From positions 10,974,001 through 11,038,000 of the forward strand of contig OX344753.2 in NCBI GenBank assembly GCA_947034885.2: a stretch of 64,000 nucleotides of DNA, given 5' to 3'. The DNA comes from Thuidium tamariscinum (Eukaryota > Streptophyta > Bryopsida > Hypnales > Thuidiaceae). The notes beneath the pieces were generated by a model. It had not been told where the DNA came from and searched no databases. It saw only the letters and a program-made list of their open reading frames with translations. The number at the start of each line of letters is the position of its first letter. The stretch's first letter is position 1. Shown here piece by piece: positions 46,501 through 60,920 of the stretch. The position numbers and the translations under genes are program-made.

Positions 46501-48043
46501 ATATTCTTCCCTTAGAAAACATGAAGTCTTTGGTCCTTTGTTGACCAACCTTCCTACTAAACCCATAGGATACAAGTTGATTTTTACTCGGAAACGTAAT
46601 ACCCAAGGACAAATAGTCCGATTCAAAGTACGATTAGTGGCTCAAGGATTCAATCAACGTCCTGGCATTGATTTTACCTTTACTTATTCTCCTGTTATGG
46701 ATGCCACTACCTTTAGATATCTACTTGGCCTAGCTGTACAACATTCTTTGGAAACCACGCTTCTAGATGTTGTGACAGCTTACCTTTATGGAAATTTAGA
46801 TGCCACAATTTATATAAGGCCTCCTCCTGATTTCTTGCCTACGCCCCCTTCGGCTGATTCTTCGGGCAAGTATTCTGGCCTCAAGCTACAATGAGCTCTT
46901 TATGGATTAAAACAAGCAGGTCGCATGTGGTATAAACATTTGAGAGATTTCTTGCTATACCACAAGTTCCGGCACGACCCTACCCTTCCGTGTATATTCA
47001 CTTTGAAGGATGCTCACGGATTTGTGATAATTGCCATTTATGTTGATGATCTCAACCTTATAGGTACGCCCTCCACTTGCCACCAAACGGTAACATTACT
47101 AACAATTCATTTTGAAATGAAACTACTTGGCCGCACTTCTTTTTGTCTTGGTTTAGAGATTACACATTTGCCCAATGGAAGTATATTTCTTCACCAAACT
47201 GCGTATACTCAACGGTTGCTCAAGAATTTCAAGATGGACCAAGCAAATCCTTTATCTGCTCCCATGATCGGTCGAAGCAAGACAAATGATGACCCATACC
47301 GACCTTGCGAGGAGGAGGAGGAGGTATATGATAGCAAACGGTACCTCACAGCAGTCGGAGCTTTGTTATATTTATCTACATATACTCGACCAGATATATC
47401 ATTTGCAACAAGCATGTTAGCTCGGCATAGTCAGAGGCCCACGATGCGACATTGGAATGGAGTCAAACATTTGTTTAGGTATCTTCGCGGAACAGAAGAC
47501 TTAGGACTTCATTATACAAAGACTGGACCATCAAATTTAGTTGGATATGCAGATGCTGGTTTCAAGTCAGATGAAAACACGGGCAAGTCCCAGACAGGTT
47601 ATATCTTCCTACGTAACAATGCACCCATATCATGGAAGTCTGTGAAGCAAACAGTGACTGCAACATCAACCAACCATGCGGAGTTAATCGCATTCCATGA
47701 AGCGACAAGAGAAGTAGTTTGGTTGCGGACAATTGACAAGATCATTTCAGATCAATGTGAACTCAGCCACAATACACAACCAACAACGATTTTTGAAGAT
47801 AATGCAGCATGTGTGGCGCAAGTTACAGGTGGATTCATCAAGGCTGATTGAACGAAGCACATTAGTCCACAAATCTTTGGATTTACCCAAGACCTTATTG
47901 AATCAGGAGAAATTGAAGTGAAGAAAGTTCAATCCTCCAACAATATTGCTGACATACTTACAAAGGCACTCCCTGCTTACACTCACAGACGATTGGTTCA
48001 AGAAGCTGGCATGAGATCTCTTCAAGATCTAGTTACACATTAG
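43580..48043 (+). pseudogene. Copia gag-pol polyprotein, two in-frame TGA codons
   Basis: One frame of 1488 codons. I start it at the first true ATG (MADKK..), since the frame upstream has no ATG. Domains with residue positions: gag N-terminal region (~1-250); CCHC zinc knuckle CHKCGRKGHIARYC (285-298); aspartic protease D354 in LIDSATTH; GAG-pre-integrase zinc region from H531 (LWHSRLGHPG..CAACSQGK); integrase D596, D659, E695 (D,D35E); reverse transcriptase with LLDVVTAYLYG and YVDD (1154-1157); RNase H beginning at D1325 (GYADAGF). TGA stops at codon 1105 (46892-46894, just before ALYGLKQ) and codon 1424 (47849-47851, in the RNase H region), both in the same frame as the rest. Each looks like CGA turned into TGA. 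Gag, protease and integrase are open; reverse transcriptase is cut in two, so the element is not autonomous unless the stops are read through. Confidence 0.95.
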
Positions 48044-48122
48044 GTTACGCTCTTTTTCTTTCTGTGAATTTTCCTTATAAAGGTTTTTGTCACAGTTAAG
48101 TTTTTTAATGAGGTAACCCAGG

Positions 48123-48134
48123 ATCGAGGAGGAG
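48123..48134 (+). promoter_or_regulatory. Polypurine tract before the 3' LTR
   Basis: ATCGAGGAGGAG ends immediately before TGTTGAG of the 3' LTR. The purine run GAGGAGGAG is the expected plus-strand priming site. Confidence 0.75.
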
Positions 48135-48336
48135 TGTTGAGATAAGATAACGATCCTAGTTAACTTAGGTTAAGTGAGACTTAGGATAAGATAAGAGTAG
48201 ATCTCACTACTAGTGACACTACTAGTGATACTTCCTATATAAATGTATGATCATGTAACACTTATGATTATTACTTTGAGAACTTCTTATTTGCATTATA
48301 TATTTTCTATGTCTATGCTCTGCTTCCTTCGCAACA
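48135..48336 (+). repeat. 3' LTR (202 bp)
   Basis: Identical by eye to the 5' LTR apart from lacking one 12-bp unit (two CACTACTAGTGA copies instead of three). Ends GCAACA, followed by the target duplication GTATA. Confidence 0.95.
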
Positions 48337-48372
48337 GTATACAACACCTAGTTGAAGAATATATAGCTCTAA

Positions 48373-48990
48373 CCCCTTACAAAACAATGTTTTGGGCAAT
48401 ATAGCAATTTTGGGGCACTTCACAATGAATGGAATTTTTACTTTATATCTTTGAAATTTTCACGTAATGTGTATTAAAGGATGATCTTGAACGTGAAATA
48501 ATTTTTATAACCTTTGACAACATGGTTTAAAAATTATTGTATAATATGTAGTTTTTCTTAGAGCCCAAGTAATTTGGGTAGCTAAAAAAAAATCACCTTT
48601 TCAAAAAATCAAAATTTGAAATTGATTTTCCTAGATTTTTAAATATATGGAAAATTTTGAATCATTCCATTTTGATTGATGAGATGAAAGTGCAAAGAGT
48701 TTTAGTTTGCGGGCAATTATAGAGTCTATACTCTAAAATCAACTTTGAAGTCCTCAATTTAACTCAATTTTCATTATATCTCGAAAAAATAAAAACAATC
48801 AGTATAGATTGTTTAGTACCACATTAAAATCATTTCAATTGGAATTTTTTAATTTTTTGATTAAATTCTCACCAACATCAAACTTAGTCACCATCCCTTC
48901 TTAGTCAAATTCTACTAAAACTTCATTTGGAATATGAACAATTTACCATTTTAAATTCATACTCTATTTCTTTCTACTTTCTACTGTCTA
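48373..48990 (+). mobile_element. TTAA-family element, copy 4 (truncated, decayed)
   Basis: Begins CTAACCCCTTAC, a decayed form of TTAA-CCCCTAAAG. It then follows the left two-thirds of copy 2: 'cctttgacaacatggtt', 'attgtataatatg', 'gaatcattccatttt', 'actctaaaatcaactttgaag', 'gtatagattgttta'. Similarity fades near 48990 and the right end is missing; the 49105 element starts shortly after. Confidence 0.65.
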
Positions 48991-49104
48991 TTCTTTTCAA
49001 ATATGAATGTAGATCATTTTTGTTGAAATTTTTTAATTTATTCCCAATGTATTTTCTTCAACATATTGTGAATAGTTGTAAGTTGAAGGATCTACACATT
49101 TTGG

Positions 49105-49938
49105 CAACGACGCTAGTTTGTGAGCCTAAAAGCATGAGCTTGTGAGTTGTGAGCGTAGGTTTCGTGAGCCCAAAGAATTAACCAAAAAAAACTGTGAATT
49201 TTTTAAGCCAAGTGAAAAAAAAGTGAAGTCATTTAAAAAAATCTATTTATAGTAAAATATCAGCTTCATGACCATGGACCTATGACCGTGGACCTATGAC
49301 CGTGGAAATGTGGTTAATGTATTTTAAAATTTCAAACCCTAATATCTCCAAAGGGCCTCTCAATACCTTCCAAAAAAAAAATTTGAATTTTTGAATTCTT
49401 TTTTGAGGTTAAAAATCCAGAATCCAACAAGAGGTTTTCTACGGTGATGGAGTCGTGAATTTTTTTTTTTCCAACTTTATCACCCTGAAATTGATCTCTC
49501 GGTATCGAGAGAAGGTTTTCAAGGGTGAAAAGTCGCAAAAAAAAATGAACTAGTAACATAGTCGGAAAAAAAAAAAAAAGTTGAAGAAAAATGAAAAAAA
49601 GAAGTTTTGAGAGCTCCAAAGCTCTCTACCTCCAAACCCCTTTCAATATCAAGAGGGATTTTGGAGGGTGATGGAGTTGCAAAAAAATTTGAAAGATAAA
49701 AAAAGGACTGAAAAAAAAATTGAAAAAAATTGAAAATTTTTTTTTTGAAAAAAAGAGTTTTGAAAGTCACAAATTTCAAATCTCATGAGGGGGATACTAG
49801 ATATAAAAATCCAAAATTCTTAAAGCACGGTAATAGGTCCATGCCCTAAAAATCACTAAAAATTTCACCAAAAATTCTAGGCTCATAAACTCACAAGCTC
49901 ATAGGCTCACACTCGCACTCTCAAAAAATAGCATCCCC
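49105..49938 (+). mobile_element. Short member of the 6.9-kb element family (834 bp, 11-bp TSD)
   Basis: Left end CAACGACGCTAGTTTGTGAG and right end ..CTCAAAAAATAGCATCCCC are inverted relatives and match the ends of 15179-22096. An exact 11-bp direct repeat ACACATTTTGG flanks it (49094-49104 and 49939-49949). Subterminal GTGAGC-type motifs and CCTATGACCGTG motifs occur about 160-190 bp from the left end and about 100 bp (inverse) from the right. The interior holds degenerate A- and T-rich repeats ('aaagggcctctcaatacc', 'gagaaggttttcaagggtg', 'cctttcaatatcaagaggg') and no coding sequence. It looks like a non-autonomous derivative. Confidence 0.85.
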
Positions 49939-49949
49939 ACACATTTTGG

Positions 49950-52900
49950 TGTAAAAGAAATAAAAGATGAAATCTAAATATTTTGGAAGAGTTGTGAATA
50001 CTTATTTTTAAAATCCAACCATTACGATCTTGCAATTAGTAAGGTTTCATACTTTGAAATTATAGGAGGTTTATTTTAAGATAATGACTAATGGATTCCA
50101 TGGTTGGATTGGTTAATGAATAAATACACATAAAGATTTTTGCATTGCTTTAGAGAGTTGTATCTTGAAGTAGTCTTGGACATCTGAACATTTGTAAAAG
50201 AATTTAAAGGGTTAATTAAAGATCTCTAATTCCAAAATTAGATTTAATTTTGTATAAGTGATCTTTGCCTTTATTTTCTTTATTATAATCTTCCAAATTT
50301 TATAAACCACAATAAATGAAAAATTTGAGTGTTTTTACTAGGAATGAACAAGGAAATGGTGTCTTTTAAGGTTTGATTGATTCCAATAAAAATTTATACA
50401 TAAGGCACACATTATACTCAAGTTATTTTAATTAAAGTGAGATGCATTAATTATTTGATTCTTAGTGCTTTTTCACCTAGAACAAATTCCTTCCAAAACT
50501 TCAATGACTTCAAGCTGAAGAAGATACCTTGTTCTTCTTCCAAAAGCCAATGAATAATAGGTAAAAAATAGTTTTAATAGAAAATGTTGTACAAAAAATT
50601 GGTGTGTCTCGTACTAATTGGACTAACTTCTATGTTGGTTTGGTGTTTCTTGTCAATTTGTACACCCCTCTACCTATCAAAATAATCAAATCAAAATATA
50701 ATTGCAATTATTGTTTAATTTTTTAAGCAATCAAGTATTTTTTGCATTATTCAAATAACAAATAGATAATCAAATTGTGTAGAATTATCATACTTTGAAA
50801 TGAGATAAGATTATTGATTTTTGTGAATTGTTTGAAATACTAGAATCCACCTAAGATACATGTAATCATGTATTCACACTTATTTTTCTCATCATGAATT
50901 TTTTACATATTCTAAGATATAATTTTCTTTAATATAATTTTGGAAAGCAAAAATTGCACTTTTAGGATGAATTGAAAAGATCTTTTTATTTTTGAAATTC
51001 AAGAGTCATGAACTTGCAATTAATTTTTTTAATAATGAAATGGTTAGAAAAAATGGATACTTTAGCAAGGTCTTCCCCAAAATATTAGAAATTAAGAATT
51101 AAGCATTATTTTAGAAAAAGGTGCCATAAGAGGATTTGTGGCCCCCAAGAATACTGTTTCAGGGGTGTTCCCAGAAACTGTTCCCACTGCTGCAGACTAG
51201 CCCCCTACTGGTCTGAATTTTTGAATTATTAAAATTTCAAAAAATTTCAAAAAATTTCAAAAAATTTCAGAATATTTAAAAAAGAAATAAAATGATTAAA
51301 AATAAATTTTTTTCAAGAAAATATTTTAAAATATTAAATAATTAATTAAATTAATTAATTAGTATTTTCTAACGTGGCAGTCGCTTGACCACATCAACAT
51401 TGTGTTCCTAGCGTTCCCATTGCATTCCCAGCGTTTGAGAACTCATAGTCTTGTAAACCAGCTGAAAATCCTCTAATGATTAGAGGAGTGAGTTGTTTGA
51501 AACAATAAAATAACTTTAGGGTTTAGAGAAATTTTATCCATATAACACATCTAGCTATTAGGTTTGGAAAAATTAAATATTAAATACCAAAAAACTGAAT
51601 GTTTTTGGAAATTGCTTTAAAAAGAGAGTTAAAAAGTATATAGAATAATGTTAGAAATGCCAATTATGAAAATTTCCAAATTGGCCACATGCAAAATTTT
51701 AGAATAATATATATTCATTTTTTTTAATGTTTTTTTTTTCTATCTTTTATTAATTATTCAACATAAGATTTTGACTTTGGTATTTGAATATCGTATTGTA
51801 GGCAACTAGCTTGATGAACACATCTTAGTCAAAGACTGTAAAAAACAAGAAAGTGGATTCAACATCCAATTTTTGATTTCCTAAATTTTTGATATATTCT
51901 TTATTCATTTTTTATAAAAATTTGGCAAGTTGCTCTATCCATATGTATCTCATATATCTTTACAAATCACTTAGTATTTTATTAGAGATGAAAAGGCAAG
52001 TGCCTTACACAAATGGGGAGGCAATGAGTAAAACAATTCATATAGGATATGTAAATTATGATATGAAAGAGCTCAACTATTCATAGTCAAGCCAAATGTA
52101 CTAATTGTTTTTACAGTTGCAATGCAAACCTCATCTAAGTATGGTAAAATAATATTTTCTTAAAATTTTAAAACTATTAACATATAGAAAATAAGTAGTT
52201 TTTTGTTAAATTTTTTTTTCTATAATTTGAAGTCTCTAATAAAAATTTATGGACAAATTTAGAAGAGGGTAGGAAAGAACACTATCACACATATTGTCTT
52301 GACAATTGTTTATAACTTTCTCTTAGAGACTCCAAATCACATATGGATTTTTCAAGTAAATTTATGTGTATTTTCTACTTTATACTATCCACTAAAAAGA
52401 TGCAAAGATGCATTACCTCTTGGTGTATTCCCCCCTCTCAAAATTACAAACTATTGATTTTAAATTAAAAAAACACTCTTCCTCCCAAATGAAGTCAATT
52501 TCTCAAAAAATCACATGCCACCAATCTTTGGAAGATTTAATCTGAGCTGCTCAAATACAAATTCAGAATAAAAATATGGATATTGTATTCACACAATATG
52601 TATATGGTATCAAGTATGGATATGATAAATATATTGTAGAAAATAAAAAATAGGATATAAATATAATATAGCTATGAATACAAGAATAGATATAGATATA
52701 GATATAGGTATGAGATACAATCAATATCCCATATTGATTGTCTTATGAATTGGTTCTCAAAATTATAAGGAGGATGTGGGAAGGTGGGATTGTGGGGTAG
52801 TTAATTTTAATTAATTTTTTGGGGGAATTGTCTTTTGGGTGGAAGTATGCCTCACTATCTATGGTGTTTACAAACCGTGTCTTCCCCCCTCCTTGCAAAG

Positions 52901-54265
52901 TACGAAAAGATTTTGGTGGCCGTTGATGGTTACCATCCACGGTGCACTGGAGCCCTCTTACCGATGAAAATATACTAATCAAAAGTTTTACAAATATATG
53001 ATTTAAGTTCAAAGGATGCACAGTCTTTCCTTAAGATTACTTGAATATTCAAATCCTTTTTAACATCTTCTTCCCTATTAGTACATGATCATTGCTCTTG
53101 CTTCAATTATTGTTGTTCTTGCTACTTAATGTAGAGTACATTTAAGTGATGAATATGAGTTCTTCTTTGTAATCATTAAAGAGAGTTCAAATGTCATGGC
53201 AATGATCCTCTGAACAAGCAATATTTGCAAGTACTATTTGAAGTTTTTAATTTTTGAAAGCTATTTTTAATGGAACATGCTAAGACCTATGAATTCTTAT
53301 TTTTTCTTATTGTGCAATAAGCCAACAACAGTAAGCTCTTTATAGAAGGAGACAAAGCAAACCAAAATTAAAAAAGCAGGCCAAAGATGAAACATAGGAC
53401 CTTCAGTGTTTCACTAAGTTGTTAGCTATTATATTCTTTTGGAAGAGCCAACTACATATTGTTTTGTATTTGCTTGAAATTCAGTAATTTTGATATCATT
53501 TTCGAATGTACAAAACCAACTTGATGCATGTAGAAAAAGATTTTGCACTACAATGTCATGTTAAGCAATTTGCATCACTATGTGTAGGATTTGGAGGTGA
53601 ATTAGAAGATTTAGGGTTTGGCAAGTTGTATCTCGATTTGTAAGCATGTTGATTCTTTTCAATTGAATTGTGGTAGAATGAAGTGGTTGTGAATTTTGAA
53701 TAAGGAATTTAGTATTAGAGTATGTTTGAAATTTTGAATGTTGACATTTTATGATAGTTGTATAATTATTATTATTTGATTGTCTTTATTATTCTTGTTG
53801 TTAATGCTTTTTTATTCACTTGTTTTTGTATTTATTATGCTTTCTTTGTCATTTGTAGACATTTACTATAAACAATCACTTACAAATTCATAGCTATTCA
53901 TGCAAATTCAACCATTGACAATCACATGCAATGTATATCATTCAACCACTAGGAATTCTACTTCATGAACTTCTATATCTACATAGTTGGCCAAATAATT
54001 TTTCTTTTCAAAGATTTATTGTCATAAATTTACTCATCAATAATTTGTTGATTGTGCAAGAATTAAACGATACAATCTTTTTTAAGTACGCGCATTTATC
54101 CACTAACAATACACACTAAATTAGCCCTACTTCCTTGATTCAATTTATATTACTTTTATTAATTCTTTAAATGTTTCTAAATTAAAAAAAGATTCAACCT
54201 TCAATTAAGAAACTCATTGATCCATTTGTAGTAGAATGATTGCCATTTCTTCATTTTTTTTTCTT
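49950..54265. other. AT-rich intergenic DNA, no gene recognised
   Basis: More than 4 kb without a supported gene. Minor features: a short CAG/CCC-rich stretch around 51140-51215, a 10-bp tandem repeat at 51231, ATAGATAT repeats near 52685, and a slightly GC-richer stretch at 52850-52960 with no frame of interest. A few minus and plus frames of 60-92 codons are Phe/Ile/Lys-rich, as expected from base composition. Confidence 0.5.
51231..51270 (+). repeat. AAAATTTCAA tandem repeat, 4 units
   Basis: Four tandem copies of the 10-bp unit AAAATTTCAA, the last ending in G. Low-complexity slippage product. Confidence 0.9.
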
Positions 54266-54270
54266 GTCTT

Positions 54271-54575
54271 CTAGTGTTTCTAGGCTTTTTGAGAAGCTAC
54301 CTACAAGATTTACTATTTCTCTAAAGTTTTGCTCTATCACATTAATAATTCTTTAGATATTAGCCTTTGAAGTTGAAAGTCTTGATCACCCTTGGCAACC
54401 AACACCCTTGCATTAGAATGCCCATTGTGTCTTTATTGTTGATTGCTTTCTAGTATGCCTAGGCTTTCTGAAAAGCTAGCTTTAAGATCTACCATCATTC
54501 TAAAATTTGGCTCCATTACCTTGAAGTTTCTTTAGATATTGACCCTTTGAAGTTGGTAGTCTTGGGTGCACTTTG
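54271..54575 (-). pseudogene. Duplicated coding-like remnant (~179-bp unit, two copies)
   Basis: CTAGTGTTTCTAGGCTTT at 54271 and CTAGTATGCCTAGGCTTT at 54450 begin two related blocks 179 bp apart. Similarity continues through 'gagaagcta', 'ctttagatatt' and 'tttgaagttg'. On the minus strand both blocks read as similar peptides with the pattern NF R..V.L..SFS.SL..LE, and both have TAA at the same upstream codon. Shared frame and shared stop suggest duplication of an already decayed or non-coding unit. No family recognised. Confidence 0.4.
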
Positions 54576-58620
<4,045 letters not shown>

Positions 58621-58624
58621 TTAA

Positions 58625-59192
58625 CCCTGGAGCGCACCGACGTCTAATTTTTGGACAATGAACAGATTCGAAATTATTTTTCTGTCTCATTACTGCTTGG
58701 ATGGAAGTCATCCTAATTTTTAGAAATTCTTTATGAAGTTTTTGTTCTATCCAAGGGTTGGATTTGGTATTTCTAAAGTATATAATATTTAAAAATTACA
58801 AATGTGGAAGTATGTCAAGTGGTTGACTTGCGTTGACTGTAGTTTGAAACCAAATTTGCAAAAATGAGGTCATAGAATTAAAGAACAAAAAGATTTCAAA
58901 AAATCACTATGTGAAGGGAAGCTCATTTCAAACCCACTCCAATAAGTTTTACTTGAAAAATGATAATATTTTGCTTGTAATTGAATTTTGAAGGAATTTT
59001 GAAATTTTTCTTTCAAAATTTATAGAAAAATATTGGTGAAAGCATTGGGGAATCTAACCGTACGGATGGAATCTAAAATTCAAAATTTGCAACTTTTGTG
59101 TGTATTAAAATCCCAAAATATTCTTCCAAATAGTACTTTATAATGATTTTTCCAAATCGTCAATTCTGGACATGATTTGAGATGCTCTAGGG
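58625..59192. mobile_element. Second TTAA-flanked element (568 bp)
   Basis: Starts CCCTGGAGCGCA and ends with the near-inverse GATGCTCTAGGG, flanked by TTAA (58621-58624 and 59193-59196). The interior is not related by eye to the 946-bp family, so this is a separate family or a distant branch. Short internal palindromes such as CCGTACGG are present, with no ORF. CCCTRGAGC termini at TTAA sites are again piggyBac-like. Confidence 0.7.
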
Positions 59193-59356
59193 TTAAGACT
59201 TGATTGTAAAGCCTTAATTTTAGATTGAGAATTGATTGTATCGCCTTCATTAGTCAAACCTAATAGCAAAGCCTTGATTAAGCTTGAGTAGAGTAAAATT
59301 CTAGAAAACCTCCCTTATTTTAGCCTTGTCAAATAAGATTTTGTAAAGCTTCCATC

Positions 59357-59637
59357 ATGTTGAGCTTGCAATGTGGTAAAGCAAGGAAGGCCATAGCTAC
59401 AATTAACAAAATATTTCCAATCACAATAAACCAAATCCTGAAAATTCTAAATGGGGAGAATGAAAGGGAAATTCAAGCAAAAAGAAAAGATTTCATCCAG
59501 GGTGTGATGAATCTGCCCTCAGCGTACCGTACTATAGAAGATTACAAATTGTTTGATTGGTGTGTATATTAATTTATGTGTCATTGGATTTCATCCTCAT
59601 TCCTTTTTTTAATATTGTAGGTTCATGAAGTATTACA
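59357..59637 (+). pseudogene. Unrecognised exon-like remnant cut by a MITE
   Basis: A 71-codon ATG frame (59357-59572) with mixed, protein-like composition: a Lys/Arg/Ile-rich start, a NGENEREIQAKRKDF stretch, then YRTIEDYKLFDW. Near its end is a donor-like site (GATTG|GTGTGT) and, after about 55 bp, an acceptor (ATATTGTAG|GTTCATG). Joined, the frame continues as DWFMKYYK. Directly there lies the MITE at 59639. Past the MITE the sequence resumes as GTTTGTAAGTCC, containing a possible donor. I recognise no family; it could be an old gene fragment. Confidence 0.3.
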
Positions 59638-59638
59638 A

Positions 59639-60358
59639 GGGTGATTGCAAGAAACACATGTACTATTTGTTGCATTTCCATGATTTTTTGGGGAGTACTT
59701 TAAAATTATAAAATTATTATTTTTTAATTTGAAAAATATGACTTATATATACACCTTTTAGACAAAGGTACCCAGGGAAGGAATTGCATAGAAAAATTCT
59801 CTAAGTAAGAGAACTTGAAAAGTGCCAAACCTCAAGAAAATACATACCTTCATGTTTTAATTAGGTAAAATTATTAAAATAAATATTTAGAAAAAATAAA
59901 AAGTGTCCATTTGCAACAATTTTATAGAAATGGTCATTCACCAAAAAACCCACCAAAATAATATTTTATATGTTTCAAAATATAAGCAGAATGGAGCTTA
60001 CTTTGTAGACCTCCACACTACATAAAATTAACTATTTCTGAAAATCCTTCCTTGGAGAGGTAGAAGTCTACTAGAAGACCATCTCATCCAAATTTCATCT
60101 CAAAATCATTAAAAAAAGGTACTCCATAGTACTAAAAAACCCTAAATTGTAAAGTGTGACATCCAATGGAGGGATATTTTTGGATAGTAAATTATTTTTG
60201 AAAATTATGAAAAAATTAGGGAAGGTTTATGATAGTTGTGAATACCTTACCTACAAATCTTGAGTCAATCAAAGCCAAAGCACAAAAGTTATGGCCAAAA
60301 AACAAATCAGCATGCAACGTGTGATACAAAATAGTACAAGTGTTTCTTGCAATCACCC
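59639..60358. mobile_element. 4-bp-TSD MITE family, complete copy
   Basis: A 720-bp element with near-consensus ends GGGTGATTGCAAGAAACACA and AGTGTTTCTTGCAATCACCC. It is flanked by ACAA at 59635-59638 and 60359-60362. Family blocks 'gaaaaattctctaagta', 'ccaccaaaataatattttata' and 'agaccatctcatccaaattt' are present in opposite orientation in the arms of the other copies. No ORF. It sits in or beside the exon-like remnant at 59357-59637. Confidence 0.88.
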
Positions 60359-60614
60359 ACAAGTTTGTAAGTCCAATTTTAAAAAGCTTCAAATTGAGAG
60401 GTTAGAAAATGAAATAAAGATCTACATATCTTAAAAAAAAAACATTTATGAATTTATTGATATGAAAAAAATTCCAATTTTTTTTATTTTTTTATTTTAA
60501 AATGTATTATAAAATTCTATTAAAAATAATAATTTAATGATGACTCTCAAACAATAGTTGTAAAATATGACTCATAGATTATATTCATATAGTTTTATCA
60601 ACTTGTATGTAAAC

Positions 60615-60910
60615 TAGGGGAGGACACTTCCTGTTTTTTAATAACCTACGTGCGGTGGAATATAGGGTACATTTAAATAATCTTAGGTAAAATTTATAAA
60701 AAATTTACATATAAAATAGGGGACATTAAAAAGGCAAAGTGTTTTAAAAATAAAATAGGGATGATAATATGGCTGATTTTTCTGCTTTATGGTAAAATAG
60801 GGGCTCTTTTAATGTTGCCAAGTAATGATTACAAGTAATTGATAGCCCCCCTAAAAATACCCCACCGCTGCACGTGGGTCCCCCAAATATACAAGAAGTG
60901 TCCTCCCCGG
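60615..60910. mobile_element. Mutator-like MITE (296 bp) with 10-bp TSD
   Basis: Flanked by the exact direct repeat GTATGTAAAC (60605-60614 and 60911-60920). Ends TAGGGGAGGACACTTCCTGT and the inverse ACAAGAAGTGTCCTCCCCGG match except at the outermost bases. Inner parts are related too ('acgtgcggtgg' versus 'ccaccgctgcacgt'). It is GC-richer at the ends than its surroundings. A 9-10-bp duplication with G-rich termini fits a MULE-derived MITE. The 63-codon minus frame across it is not supported. Confidence 0.85.
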
Positions 60911-60920
60911 GTATGTAAAC

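Larger units (their letters stand above)
43284..48336 (+). mobile_element. Ty1/copia LTR retrotransposon, full length
   Basis: A 5053-bp element with two LTRs, flanked by the 5-bp duplication GTATA (43279-43283 and 48337-48341). Both LTRs begin TGTTGAG and end GCAACA. The order of domains is gag, protease, integrase, reverse transcriptase, RNase H in one frame, which defines Ty1/copia. The LTRs are identical by eye except for one 12-bp repeat unit, so the insertion is recent, yet the polyprotein frame has two internal TGA codons. The compact LTRs and DSATTH protease motif suggest an Ale/Retrofit-like lineage, which I state only tentatively. Confidence 0.97.
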
